Source of the DNA: Rhodopseudomonas sp. P2A-2r
GTDB taxonomy: Bacteria; Pseudomonadota; Alphaproteobacteria; Rhizobiales; Xanthobacteraceae
Direction: 5' to 3'
DNA length: 64,000 nucleotides
NCBI RefSeq assembly: GCF_026015985.1
Contig: NZ_CP110389.1
Coordinates: 2,512,001-2,576,000, forward strand
The position numbers and the translations under genes were made by a program. A model generated the notes under the pieces. It did not search any database. It saw only the letters and a list, made by a program, of their open reading frames with translations, and was not told the DNA's origin. This document shows, piece by piece, positions 8,249 through 17,061 of this stretch (position 1 is the stretch's first letter; every line of letters starts with the position of its first letter).

Positions 8249-9508
8249 ATGACGGTCTATTCCGGCCCGGTGTTCGATATGGCGGTCAACCAGTTCGGCG
8301 TCATTGCCGACCATCTGGCGATCCCCGCCGACGAGCGCGACCGCATCCTGATGCCGAAGCGCGCCATCACGGTGTCCTGTCCGATCCATCGCGACGACGG
8401 CACCATCGCGGTCTATGAGGGCTATCGCGTCCAGCATCACCTGACGCTGGGACCGACCAAGGGCGGCACCCGCTTTGCACCCAGCGTCGACCTCGGCGAG
8501 GTCGCGGCACTGGCGATCTGGATGAGCTGGAAGTGCGCGCTGGTCGGGCTGCCCTATGGCGGCGCCAAGGGCGGCATCGCGGTCGATCCCACGGCAATTT
8601 CCAGGCGCGAACTGGAGGCGCTGTCGCGCCGCTACATGATGGAGATGATTCCCTTCGTCGGTCCGCACACCGACGTGATGGCGCCGGACATGGGCACCAA
8701 TGAACAGGTGATGGCGTGGTTTATGGATACGTATTCCATGTATCAGGGCCGCACCGTGACCGAGATCGTGACCGGGAAGCCGGTGGCCTCCGGCGGCACG
8801 CTGGGCCGGCGCGAGGCCACCGGCCGCGGCGTCGCCCATCTTGCCAAGCGGGTGCTCAAGGAACTGGCCATCGATCTCAATGGCGCCACCGCGGTGGTTC
8901 AGGGCTTTGGCAATGTCGGCTCCTACGCCGCGCTGGAACTGCATCGCTTCGGCCTCAAGGTCATTGCGGTCAGCGACCATACCGGCGCACTGCACTGCGC
9001 GGCCGGGCTCGATATTCCGGCGCTGATGCGCCACACCAACCAGCATGGCAGCATCAAGGGCTTTTCCAGCGAGATGCAATACGACCCCGCGGAGATCTTC
9101 ACGCTGGCCTGCGACGTGCTGGTGCCCGCCGCGATGGAGCGGGCGATCGACGGGCCGATGGCGCAGAAGCTGCGATGCCGGGTGCTGGCGGAAGGCGCCA
9201 ACGGCCCGACCACGCCGGATGCCGACCTGGTGCTGGAGCAACGTCAGGACGAGGTGTTCCTGATCCCCGACATCCTGTGCAATTCCGGCGGTGTGGTGGT
9301 CAGCTATTTCGAATGGGTGCAGGATCTGCAGCAACTGTTCTGGGAGGAGGAGGAAGTGATGCGGCGCGAATACCAGATCCTCGACCGCGCCTTCGACCAG
9401 ATGCTGATGCGCGCCAAGGTCGACAAGGTCTCGCACCGCACCGCCGCGATGGCGATCGGCGTCGAGAAGGTCCGTGCTGCCAAGAACACGCGCGGCCTGT
9501 TTCCATGA
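8249..9508 (+). CDS. Glu/Leu/Phe/Val dehydrogenase (glutamate dehydrogenase type)
   Basis: 419 residues, the standard length for this amino-acid dehydrogenase family, which deaminates an amino acid oxidatively with NAD(P). Visible are the substrate segment GPTKGGTRFAPSVDLGEVAALAIWMSWKCALVGLPYGGAKGGI (two catalytic lysines), MAPDMGTNEQVMAWFMDTY, and the Rossmann motif VQGFGNVGSYAA. The frame extends to 8198, but GGGAGG six bases before the ATG at 8249 fixes the start. Substrate preference (glutamate against branched-chain or aromatic) cannot be read reliably. The next gene follows after 13 bp and may be co-transcribed. Confidence 0.92.
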   Translation: MTVYSGPVFDMAVNQFGVIADHLAIPADERDRILMPKRAITVSCPIHRDDGTIAVYEGYRVQHHLTLGPTKGGTRFAPSVDLGEVAALAIWMSWKCALVGLPYGGAKGGIAVDPTAISRRELEALSRRYMMEMIPFVGPHTDVMAPDMGTNEQVMAWFMDTYSMYQGRTVTEIVTGKPVASGGTLGRREATGRGVAHLAKRVLKELAIDLNGATAVVQGFGNVGSYAALELHRFGLKVIAVSDHTGALHCAAGLDIPALMRHTNQHGSIKGFSSEMQYDPAEIFTLACDVLVPAAMERAIDGPMAQKLRCRVLAEGANGPTTPDADLVLEQRQDEVFLIPDILCNSGGVVVSYFEWVQDLQQLFWEEEEVMRREYQILDRAFDQMLMRAKVDKVSHRTAAMAIGVEKVRAAKNTRGLFP

Positions 9509-9521
9509 TGGGATACAAAAG

Positions 9522-10370
9522 ATGATCACCGGGCTCGACCACGTCGTCATTCTGCTCAACGATATCAATGCAGGTGCTGCCGCCTATCAATTGCTGCTCG
9601 GGCGGGCGCCGTCGTGGCGCGCCCGGAGCGACGGCACCGAGACGGTGCTGTTCACCCTCGACAACATGACGCTGGAGCTGATGGCCCCGGAGGGCGACGG
9701 CGCCAATGCGGGGCGGGTCCGCACCGTACTGAAGATCTGGGGCGAGGGCCTCGCCAGCCTGTGCTTCCGCGTCGGCGATATCGCCAGGATGCATCGCCGG
9801 CTGGAGCGGGTGGCGCTGAAACCCGACGGGATCGCCGAGGTCGAGAGTCGCGATACGATCTCCGGCGGCACGCTGTCGTGGAAACGCACGCGCGCGGCGA
9901 CCGATGCCACGCGGGGCGTGCGCATGTTCTTTCTCGAACTGGCGAAGGAACGCCCGCTGTCGAAGCCGCTCGCGCCGGCGCCGATCGCGGCGCTCGATCA
10001 CATCGTGATCTCCACCGAGGATCCGGAACGCGCCGCGGCGCTGTATGGCGCGCGGCTCGGCCTCGACATGGCGCTGGATCGCTCGCGGCCGGACTGGGGG
10101 CATCTGATGTTCTTCCGCTGCGGCGACCTGGTCGTCGAGGTCGTCAAGCGGCCGGTGGCCGGCGCCGACGAGAGCCATGACAAGCTGTGGGGCCTGAGCT
10201 GGCGCGTCAACGATATCGACGCCGCGCGGGCGCGGCTGGTGGCGGCCGGCATCGACGTCTCCGAAGTGCGCCAGGGCCGCAAGCCCGGCACCCGCGTCCT
10301 CAGCGTCCGCGATGGCGCCTGCGGCGTCCACACGCTGCTGGTGGAGCGCACGGCGAAGGCGGACGGGTAG
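9522..10370 (+). CDS. VOC (glyoxalase/dioxygenase fold) protein with two modules
   Basis: 282 residues with two consecutive betaalphabetabetabeta modules: the first opens with MITGLDHVVILLNDINAGAAAYQLLLGRAPSWR (about residues 1-130), the second with ALDHIVISTEDPERAAALYGARLGLDM (about 155-280). The conserved His of LDHVV and LDHIV and the later Glu residues are plausible metal ligands. This superfamily includes glyoxalases, extradiol dioxygenases and antibiotic-binding proteins; nothing in the sequence picks one. The frame is open from 9474 inside the upstream gene, but ATG 9522 begins at the family's usual start. It lies 13 bp after the dehydrogenase gene. Confidence 0.82.
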   Translation: MITGLDHVVILLNDINAGAAAYQLLLGRAPSWRARSDGTETVLFTLDNMTLELMAPEGDGANAGRVRTVLKIWGEGLASLCFRVGDIARMHRRLERVALKPDGIAEVESRDTISGGTLSWKRTRAATDATRGVRMFFLELAKERPLSKPLAPAPIAALDHIVISTEDPERAAALYGARLGLDMALDRSRPDWGHLMFFRCGDLVVEVVKRPVAGADESHDKLWGLSWRVNDIDAARARLVAAGIDVSEVRQGRKPGTRVLSVRDGACGVHTLLVERTAKADG

Positions 10371-10387
10371 CGCAGGGCGAGGTCGTG

Positions 10388-10698
10388 CTAGGCTGCGACC
10401 AGAGGCTTGATCTTGCTGACGTCCACGTTCCTCTCGGCGTGCCAGGTATCATAGGCGCCTTGCATCCGGACCCAGATGCCGGCGCCGCCGCCAAATAGCT
10501 TGCCGACCCGAACCGCGACCTCCGGCGACAACGGCTTTTTTCGGTCAGGATGTCGTGCAGGTGTTGCCGGGAAATGCCGAGCAACCGCGCGACTTCCGAC
10601 TTCGAGCACTTGACAGCAGGGATGACGTCTTCGCGCAAAATGGCGCCGGGATGGCTGGGGCAGCGGTCGGGATAGCGCTTGGCGATATGTTCGGTCAT
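10388..10698 (-). pseudogene. higA: HigA-type antitoxin, frame-broken
   Basis: Two reading frames together give a normal antitoxin of about 103 residues. The first half (MTEHIAKRYPDRCPSHPGAILREDVIP...RLLGISRQHLHDILTE) holds the Cro/CI-type helix-turn-helix; the second half (KPLSPEVAVRVGKLF...WVRMQGAYDTWHAERNVDVSKIKPLVAA) is in the -1 frame. The break lies at a six-base A run on the coding strand (T run at 10536-10541). One more A would restore the gene. AAGGG upstream supports ATG 10698. The antitoxin normally neutralises HigB and represses the operon. The cause may be a sequencing undercall, a real mutation, or -1 slippage at AAAAAAG. Confidence 0.85.
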
Positions 10699-10746
10699 TC
10701 TCGTTTTCCCTTGCCTGGGCGATAGAGAGTCCTGGTCGCTCATCGG

Positions 10747-11022
10747 TCAATGATATTGCTCGAAATCGACACGAAGAGCGTCACCTCCCTCGAATTCGAA
10801 GGTGATGCACCATGGTCCATTGACGTGCACCGAATAGCGCTGCGGCTTGCCTCGAAGGGCGTGGAAATTAAAGCCCGGCATGGCAAGTTCGCCGGGCGTC
10901 ATCGCCATGTCCAGGACGTCGAGGCGACGAAGGATGCGCTCATGCATCTTCTTGTCGATCTTTGCAGACGTCTTCCTGTTCCAAAGCTCCAGCAACCCGT
11001 TGTGAACAAAAGATCGGATCAT
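10747..11022 (-). CDS. higB: HigB-type toxin (RelE/ParE fold mRNA interferase)
   Basis: 91 residues, the full family length. MIRSFVHNGLLELWNRKTSAKIDKKMHERILRRLDVLDMA, MPGFNFHALRGKPQRYSVHVNGPWCITFEF and DALRVDFEQYH are the standard HigB blocks. The family cuts mRNA at the ribosome. It is upstream of the antitoxin gene in the toxin-first order that defines higBA loci. A functional toxin next to a broken antitoxin would be expected to be harmful, which argues that the antitoxin break is an artefact or is bypassed. Confidence 0.93.
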   Translation of the reverse strand: MIRSFVHNGLLELWNRKTSAKIDKKMHERILRRLDVLDMAMTPGELAMPGFNFHALRGKPQRYSVHVNGPWCITFEFEGGDALRVDFEQYH

Positions 11023-11094
11023 TCGCGTCTCCGACGGACGTCACCGCCAAGGCTCACATGTAAGCAGATTGACGACGCTATGTCAACAAATGGC

Positions 11095-11898
11095 TTACAG
11101 ACTCCAGCTCCGCAGCAGCTCCGATACGCCCTGCCACGTTAGCACCAGCGAGATCAGAAACAGCAGCACGTAGGCGATGCGGTAGAACAGGCCGGTGGGC
11201 AGGTGCTTGACCAGCCAGATGCCGGCAAAATTTCCGGCGATGGCGATCGGCAGCAGTGCGACCGAGGTCGCCAGGTTGACCGGGGTGAACTGCCCGAGCA
11301 GGAAATAGGGCACGATCTTCAGCGCGTTGACCACGGCGAAGAAGATCGTGGTGGTGCCGACCAGCACCAGCTTCGGCAGCCGCTGCGGCAGCACGTAGAC
11401 CTGGAACGGCGGTCCGCCGGCCTGGGTCATGAAGGACGTGAAGCCGGTCACGCCGCCCCAGAACAGGCCGCCGGCCGTGCCCATCCGCCGCGGTTCGATC
11501 GACGCGCGCTTCAGCCAGACGTCGAACACGAAGATGAGGCCGATGGCGCCGACCGCGATGCGCACGGCGTTGTCGGAGACGCTGGAGGCGATCAGCCAGC
11601 CCAGCCCCATGCCGACCACGGCACCCGGCAGCATCACCTTCAGGTTCGAGGCATCCCAATGGCGGCGGTAGACATAGAGCGAGATCAGGTCCTGGGTGAT
11701 CAGCAGGGGCAGGGTCAGCGCCGCCGCCTCGAGCGGCGGCAGGTACAGCGCCAGCATCGGCGTGGCGGCGGTACCGATCCCGGCGAAGCCGCCCTTGGAG
11801 AGACCGAGGATGATCACGGCGGGTATCGCGAGGGCATAAAAGAAGGGGTCGGCGATAATGGCGGGCACGGGCGGCTCCGGTCGGGGAGGCGCAGTCAT
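11095..11898 (-). CDS. Sulfite exporter TauE/SafE family permease (first of two in the window)
   Basis: About 267 residues from ATG 11898 (the frame is open to 11973). Seven to eight hydrophobic helices, with the repeat hallmark GLSKGGFAGIG in the first half and GVTGFTSFMTQAGGPPFQVYVLPQ in the second, identify the TauE/SafE (DUF81) family of membrane permeases, which export sulfite, sulfoacetate or other organic anions. No clear Shine-Dalgarno marks either start. Its neighbours (higBA and a TetR gene) give no substrate clue. Confidence 0.88.
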   Translation of the reverse strand: MTAPPRPEPPVPAIIADPFFYALAIPAVIILGLSKGGFAGIGTAATPMLALYLPPLEAAALTLPLLITQDLISLYVYRRHWDASNLKVMLPGAVVGMGLGWLIASSVSDNAVRIAVGAIGLIFVFDVWLKRASIEPRRMGTAGGLFWGGVTGFTSFMTQAGGPPFQVYVLPQRLPKLVLVGTTTIFFAVVNALKIVPYFLLGQFTPVNLATSVALLPIAIAGNFAGIWLVKHLPTGLFYRIAYVLLFLISLVLTWQGVSELLRSWSL

Positions 11899-12024
11899 AC
11901 GCAGCCGGGCGGCAAAAGGCGACTCGCGTTTGCGCATACAGGCCAGAACATCCTTCGTTCTCAAAGTCCCCATCGCATGCTACATCCCCTGCATGATCGC
12001 GGCACGCGCGACGGGTAGAGTGAA

Positions 12025-12728
12025 TTGGCCAAGGCAAAAACAGCAGGGAAGTGGCAGCGCGATCCGGAGGGTATGCGGATCCGCATTCTCGAAGCCGCGA
12101 AGAAGGAGTTCGCCGCCCACGGCCTCGCCGGCGCGCGGGTCGATCGCATCGCGGCCGATGCCGGCGCCAACAAGCGCATGCTGTATTATCACGTCGGCAA
12201 CAAGGAGGATTTGTACCTCGCCGTGCTGGAAGGCGCCTATGAGCAGATTCGTGTCGAGGAGCGCAGCCTCGATCTCGAACATCTCGATCCCCCGACGCGA
12301 TCGAACGGCTGATCAGCTTTACCTGGAACTATTTTCTGCGAAATCCGGAATTTCTGGCGCTGCTCAATACCGAAAACCTCGAGCGCGCCCGGCACCTGAA
12401 GCGCTCCGACAAGGTCAAGTCGATGCATTCGCCGTTCGTGGAGATGATCCGCACGGTGGTCCTGCGTGGCGTCGCAAGCGGCGACTTCAAGGTCGCCATG
12501 GATCCGGTGCAGCTCTACATCTCGATCGCCGCGCTGAGCTTCTTCTACCTGTCCAACAGCGCCACGCTGAGCGTGATCTTCGGCCGCGACCTGCTGGCCA
12601 AGCAGGCGAAAGACGAGCGGCTGGCCCACATGGTGGCGCTGATCCTGGCGGCGCTGACCGGAAAATCGGTGGCCGAATTCCTGCTGCCGAAACCGGCCAC
12701 CCGCGCCCCGGCCCGCCAACCCGCCTGA
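12025..12728 (+). pseudogene. TetR family regulator, frame-broken
   Basis: The first frame (12025-12312) encodes a TetR helix-turn-helix: RIRILEAAKKEFAAHGLAGARVDRIAADAGANKRMLYYHVGNKEDLYLAVLEGAYEQIR. It then stops, but the -1 frame continues the protein as DAIERLISFTWNYFLRNPEFLALLNTENLERARHL...MHSPFVEMIRTVVLRG to 12728. The break is in a five-C run at 12289-12293; a sixth C restores a 234-residue protein. The start is TTG at 12025 with GGGTAGAG upstream. It is the likely repressor of the catabolic operon downstream, whose promoter has a palindrome. Sequencing error or a real loss cannot be told apart here. Confidence 0.85.
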
Positions 12729-12808
12729 AGCCCAATCGTTAGTCCGGGTCTGCATTCGACGGCTGTGCCGTCCGAATGCAGCCCCGGAATGACAGCGAGT
12801 GTCCGCGA

Positions 12809-12856
12809 TTGACATTCGCCTTGCCGCGGGTAGTATTTACCCAACGAGTTAAATAC
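12809..12856 (+). promoter_or_regulatory. Promoter and TetR-type operator of the catabolic operon
   Basis: A consensus -35 box TTGACA (12809-12814) and a -10-like TAGTAT (12831-12836) are 16 bp apart. The -10 overlaps an inverted repeat GTATTTA (12833-12839) and TAAATAC (12850-12856), 10 bp between arms, a shape typical for TetR operators. It precedes the ABC permease gene and follows the TetR gene. Confidence 0.55.
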
Positions 12857-12888
12857 GAGCGCCCTCCACGCGGCGCAGGGAGAGACGT

Positions 12889-13698
12889 GTGAGCCAGACC
12901 AAGGGCCCAGGGGCCGCAGCGCAACTGCTGAATGCCGCGTGGCTGCGCCCGTTTTTTCTGCTGATCATGATTGTCGTGGCCTGGGATCTGGCGATCCGCC
13001 TGTTCCACATTCCGGCCTATCAAGTTCCGGCACCCGGCGATGTCGTCAAGGTGCTGTGGACGGACTGGCCTGAGCTGCTCAGCCAGACTTGGCCGACCAC
13101 CTATGCGACCATCGTCGGCTTTCTGCTGTCTGCGCTGTTCGGCATCCCCGTGGCCATGCTGATAGCCGGTTCCAGGACGGTGGAGAGCTACGTCTATCCG
13201 CTGCTGGTGTTCTCACAGTCGATTCCCAAGGTCGCGATCGCGCCGCTGTTCGTGGTGTGGTTCGGCTTCGGCATCGTGCCGAAAATCATCTCGGCCTTCC
13301 TGCTCGGATTCTTCCCGGTGGTGGTCTCTGCGGTGCAGGGCTTCAAGTCGGTCGACCCGGACATGGTCGATCTGGCGCGCGCCATGAAGGGCAGCCGCAT
13401 CAGCGTATTCTGCGCCGTCAACCTGCCGCACGCGCTGCCGGCGATCTTCTCCGGCCTCAAAGTGTCGGTCACGCTCGCGGTGGTCGGCGCCGTGGTCGGC
13501 GAATTCGTCGGCTCCAATTCCGGCATCGGTTACGTGCTGCAACGTTCGATCGGCACCTTCGATCTGCCGACCATGTTTGCCGCGCTGGTGATTCTCGCGC
13601 TGCTCGGCGTGGTGCTGTTCTGGATCGTCGACCGCATCGAACGCTTCGCGATTCCCTGGCACGTCAGCCAGCGTGCCGAGGTTTTCATCGCCGCATAG
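12889..13698 (+). CDS. ABC transporter permease, SsuC/TauC/ThiX type
   Basis: 269 residues with six hydrophobic helices and the binding-protein-dependent permease EAA-type loop (VDPDMVDLARAMKGSRISVFCAVNLPHALPAIFSGLKVS). The family forms the membrane channel of importers for sulfonates, taurine, thiamine precursors and similar small organics. The start is GTG at 12889 with GGGAGAG just upstream. First gene of an operon with a binding protein, an ATPase and four catabolic enzymes. Confidence 0.93.
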   Translation: MSQTKGPGAAAQLLNAAWLRPFFLLIMIVVAWDLAIRLFHIPAYQVPAPGDVVKVLWTDWPELLSQTWPTTYATIVGFLLSALFGIPVAMLIAGSRTVESYVYPLLVFSQSIPKVAIAPLFVVWFGFGIVPKIISAFLLGFFPVVVSAVQGFKSVDPDMVDLARAMKGSRISVFCAVNLPHALPAIFSGLKVSVTLAVVGAVVGEFVGSNSGIGYVLQRSIGTFDLPTMFAALVILALLGVVLFWIVDRIERFAIPWHVSQRAEVFIAA

Positions 13699-13766
13699 TT
13701 CAGTGGTGCAAAATGCCAAACAAGCGGCCCAATCAAGGGCCGCATCACTTTCAGAGGGAGGCTAAC

Positions 13767-14759
13767 ATGCTGAAATGGATTACCACCTGTTCGACGGCGC
13801 TGATCTGGACCGCGATCGCCACCGTGACTCCGGCGGCCGCCGCCGACAAGGTCACATTGATGCTGAACTGGTACGTCTACGGCGAGCACGCGCCGTTCTA
13901 TTACGGCAAGGCCAAGGGCATCTATGAGGCCGAGGGCATCGATCTCGATATCCAGGAGGGCCGCGGCTCTGCTGCCACCGTGCAGGCTGTCGCCGCCAAA
14001 TCCGTCAACTTCGGCTATGTCGACGTGCCCACCATGATGCGCGCCGCGGTCAAGGGCGCCCCGGTGATCGCCACCGGCGTGCTGCTGCAGACCACCGCGA
14101 TGTCGGTGATGGGCTTCGTCGACAAGAATATCAAGAAGCCCGACGACATCAAGGGCAAGACCGTGGCGATCACGCCGGCGGATTCGATGACCCAGATCTG
14201 GCCGCTGTTCCTGAAGAAGGCGGGGCTGAAGGAATCCGATTTCAAGACGGTCGCAGGCGACGGCCAGACCAAGCTCAACGCGGTCATCAACGGCCAGGCA
14301 GACCTGTTGCTCGGCTACGTCATGGACCAGTCCATGAAGATCAAGGACGCCACCGGCAAGGACGTCTACCCGATCAAGTTCGCCGACTACGGCATTCATC
14401 TGGTGTCGTCGGGAATCGTCACCAATACCGACTATGCCAAAGCCAATCCGGATCTCGTCAAGCGCTTCATGTCGGCCACCACCAAGGCCGTGGAAGCCGC
14501 ATCAAAGGAGCCGAAGGCCGCCGCGCAGTCGATCCTTGATGCCAATCCGAAGGGTGGCAAGATCGACACCCTGACCCAGGGCTTCGAACTCACAATTCCG
14601 TTCTACTCGACTCCGGAAACCAAGGGTAAGCGGCCGTTCCAGGTCACCGATCAGAACATGAAGGATTCGATCGATCTCATGGTCGAATACGGCGGCCTCG
14701 AAGCCAAGGCCAAGGAAAATCCGAAGGCGTTCTACACCAACGACTACTTGCCGAAGTAA
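13767..14759 (+). CDS. ABC transporter substrate-binding protein, NMT1/THI5-like
   Basis: 330 residues. A Sec signal peptide (MLKWITTCSTALIWTAIATVTPAAAA, cleavage near residue 26) is followed by an NMT1/SsuA-like fold: VTLMLNWYVYGEHAPFYYGKAKGIYEAEGIDLDIQEGRGSAATVQAVAA. The frame is open much further upstream inside the permease gene, but GAGGGAGG before ATG 13767 and the signal peptide fix the start. It should capture the substrate in the periplasm for the adjacent permease and ATPase. The substrate is unknown; the downstream enzymes suggest a polyol, sugar or sugar-acid derivative rather than a sulfonate. Confidence 0.92.
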   Translation: MLKWITTCSTALIWTAIATVTPAAAADKVTLMLNWYVYGEHAPFYYGKAKGIYEAEGIDLDIQEGRGSAATVQAVAAKSVNFGYVDVPTMMRAAVKGAPVIATGVLLQTTAMSVMGFVDKNIKKPDDIKGKTVAITPADSMTQIWPLFLKKAGLKESDFKTVAGDGQTKLNAVINGQADLLLGYVMDQSMKIKDATGKDVYPIKFADYGIHLVSSGIVTNTDYAKANPDLVKRFMSATTKAVEAASKEPKAAAQSILDANPKGGKIDTLTQGFELTIPFYSTPETKGKRPFQVTDQNMKDSIDLMVEYGGLEAKAKENPKAFYTNDYLPK

Positions 14760-14783
14760 TTGGTGAACGACGGGACTGATCTG

Positions 14784-15647
14784 ATGACTGCAGCGACGAT
14801 GAAGGCCAAGGGCTTGGATATGAGCGTGGATCCAGCGACCGCACATCTTCGCTTGGTGTCAGAACAGCCCGTCAACAAGGCGTCGGGGATCCATCTCTCC
14901 GGTGTCTCCAAGACCTACGGGACCGGCGACGGCAAGGTGCAGTCGCTGCGACCGCTGGACTTCCACATCAACGACGGCGAGTTCTTTGTCGTTGTCGGCC
15001 CCTCCGGCTGCGGCAAGTCTACCTTGCTGAAGATGATCTCGGGCCTGCTGGCGCCGACCACCGGGGAAATCCTGGTCGACGGCAACAAGGTCACCGAGCC
15101 GCATGGCGATGTCGGTATCGTGTTCCAGAACGCGCTGCTGCTGCCGTGGCGCAACATCCTGTCGAACGTGATGCTGCCGATCGACATGAAGAAGCTGCCG
15201 CGCGAGAAATTTCTGGAGCGGGCGAAGCAGCTTTTGAAGATGGTCGGCCTCGAAGGTTTCGAGAAGAAGCTGCCGTGGCAGCTGTCCGGCGGCATGCAGC
15301 AGCGCGCCTCGATCTGCCGTGCGCTGGTGCACGATCCCAAGATCATGATGATGGACGAGCCGTTTGGCGCGCTGGACGCGATGACGCGTGAGAAGATGAA
15401 TGTTGAACTGTCGCGGATCCAGCGCCAGACCGGCAAGACGATCCTGCTGATCACCCATTCGATCCCGGAAGCAGTGTTTCTCGCTGACAAGGTGCTGGTG
15501 ATGACCGAGCGGCCGGGCGGTATCGAGGCGATCTACGACGTGCCGCTCGGCCGCGACCGCAACCTCGACACGATGGCCAACCCGGTGTTCACCGAACTGG
15601 TGGCACGGGTGCGAAAGCATTTCTTTACCCAAAGCGCGCTGGACTAG
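14784..15647 (+). CDS. ABC transporter ATP-binding protein
   Basis: About 287 residues from ATG 14784; GTG 14763 and ATG 14799 in the same frame are alternatives. All nucleotide-binding motifs are intact: Walker A GPSGCGKST, the Q-loop in VFQNALLLPWRN, signature LSGGMQQR, Walker B IMMMDEPFGALD and the switch His in LLITHS. Closest in style to the SsuB/TauB/ThiZ group, matching the permease. The gene starts within about 25 bp of the binding-protein stop codon, in the same operon. Confidence 0.93.
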   Translation: MTAATMKAKGLDMSVDPATAHLRLVSEQPVNKASGIHLSGVSKTYGTGDGKVQSLRPLDFHINDGEFFVVVGPSGCGKSTLLKMISGLLAPTTGEILVDGNKVTEPHGDVGIVFQNALLLPWRNILSNVMLPIDMKKLPREKFLERAKQLLKMVGLEGFEKKLPWQLSGGMQQRASICRALVHDPKIMMMDEPFGALDAMTREKMNVELSRIQRQTGKTILLITHSIPEAVFLADKVLVMTERPGGIEAIYDVPLGRDRNLDTMANPVFTELVARVRKHFFTQSALD

Positions 15648-15658
15648 GGCTGCTCGAT

Positions 15659-17059
15659 ATGACCGCTCCCCGCATCGCTTTGCGCGAGATCGCGCTGTAT
15701 GAACGCCCGGTGGTGTTTGTGCGGCCGTTCCGCTTTGGCGCGGTGACGGTCAACGCTGCGCCGCAGGCCTTCGTGCGCGTCGAGCTGGAGGTCGAGGGCC
15801 GCGGCGTATTCGTCGGCGCCAGCGCCGAGATGATGGTGCCGAAATGGTTCGACAAGCGGGCTCATCTCGACATCGATGACACCATACAGGAGCTCAGGCA
15901 GTCGCTGAGCATCGCGCGCGATTTGTATCTGGCGCAGTCCGGCCTGATCACTGCCTTTGCGCTGCATGCCGGCGCCATCGCCGACCAGATGGCCGCCTGC
16001 GCCCGGGTCGACATCCCGCCGCTGGCCGCCGCGTTCGGGCCGGCGGAAATCGACAAGGCGGTCCTCGACGCGCTGCTGCGGGGCCTGAAGCTGGATTTCT
16101 TCACCGGCATGGCGGGGAATGTGGCCGGCCTCGACGCGCGATTGGCGCCGGGTGTCGGCCCTGACGACATCGCGACATTTCTGGCGGGCCGCAAGCGGCT
16201 GGCGCGGGTCGCGGTGCGACACACCGTCGGACTCGATGACCGCATCGAAGGCGAGGGCGGCGTCGCCGATGCCCGTGAAAATTCGGGTGCGCGCTATTTC
16301 AAGCTGAAGATGAATGGCGATCCGGAAGCCGATGCGGCGCGGCTAACGAAGATAGGCAACGCGCTGGCCACGCTGCCGTATGATTACAAGGTCTCGCTCG
16401 ACGCCAACGAGCAGTATGCCGATCTCGACGCGCTTGGTGCGCTGGTCGATCGCCTCGAACACGACACCGCGCTGCGGCCGATCGCGTCAAAGCTGCTGTA
16501 TATCGAGCAGCCGATGCCGCGCGACCTCACCAAGCAGGCGCCGCTCGGCCACCTGTCGTCGCACAATTTCATCGTCGACGAGGCCGACGATAGCTGGGAC
16601 GCGTTCCCGATGGCGCGGGCGCTGGGCTATCGCGGCATCTCGTCGAAATCCTGCAAAGGCCTCTACAAGTCCATCGTCAACGCCACCCGCGCCGCGGCGT
16701 GGAGCGAGCAGGGTGTTCCCTATTTCGTCACTGGCGAGGACCTGACCTGCCAGGCCGGGCTCGGTGTGCAGCAGGATCTGGCGCTGGGCGCGCTGATCGG
16801 CGTGACGCACGCCGAGCGCAACGGCCATCACTATGTCGATGGCTTTGGCGAGGCGCCGGCGGCCGAGGCCGAAGCGTTTCTGAAGGCGCATCCCGATCTC
16901 TATCGCCGCGATGGCGAGGTCATCCGGCTCAACATTCACGACGGCGATCTCCTGACGGGATCGCTGACCTCTGCCGGATTCGCATCCGGCGCCCATCCGG
17001 AATGGTCGGCCCTTGCGCCGCTCCAGCGCCCCAGAACAAAAATCCTCCAGGAGCACTAA
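15659..17059 (+). CDS. Enolase superfamily protein (mandelate racemase/muconate lactonizing enzyme type)
   Basis: 466 residues, longer than a typical enolase-superfamily dehydratase. The C-terminal barrel shows the KLK motif (RYFKLKMNGD), the first metal ligand in VSLDANEQYAD, the second in YIEQPMP, the third in FIVDEADDSWD, and a basic SSKSCKGLYKS strand opposite. Such enzymes abstract a proton alpha to a carboxylate and usually dehydrate or racemise an acid sugar. It starts 11 bp after the ATPase gene and is followed directly by an oxidoreductase, so it belongs to the importer operon. The substrate is not known. Confidence 0.82.
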   Translation: MTAPRIALREIALYERPVVFVRPFRFGAVTVNAAPQAFVRVELEVEGRGVFVGASAEMMVPKWFDKRAHLDIDDTIQELRQSLSIARDLYLAQSGLITAFALHAGAIADQMAACARVDIPPLAAAFGPAEIDKAVLDALLRGLKLDFFTGMAGNVAGLDARLAPGVGPDDIATFLAGRKRLARVAVRHTVGLDDRIEGEGGVADARENSGARYFKLKMNGDPEADAARLTKIGNALATLPYDYKVSLDANEQYADLDALGALVDRLEHDTALRPIASKLLYIEQPMPRDLTKQAPLGHLSSHNFIVDEADDSWDAFPMARALGYRGISSKSCKGLYKSIVNATRAAAWSEQGVPYFVTGEDLTCQAGLGVQQDLALGALIGVTHAERNGHHYVDGFGEAPAAEAEAFLKAHPDLYRRDGEVIRLNIHDGDLLTGSLTSAGFASGAHPEWSALAPLQRPRTKILQEH

Positions 17060-17061
17060 CT

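Noticed and set aside
10388..12728. Prophage or integrative element around the toxin-antitoxin pair
   Set aside because: No integrase, attachment repeat, or phage gene; flanking genes are metabolic and composition is unchanged.
12889..15647. Naming the importer as taurine or sulfonate transporter (tauABC/ssuABC)
   Set aside because: The family covers many substrates and the downstream enzymes point to a sugar-like compound; there is no desulfonating oxygenase.
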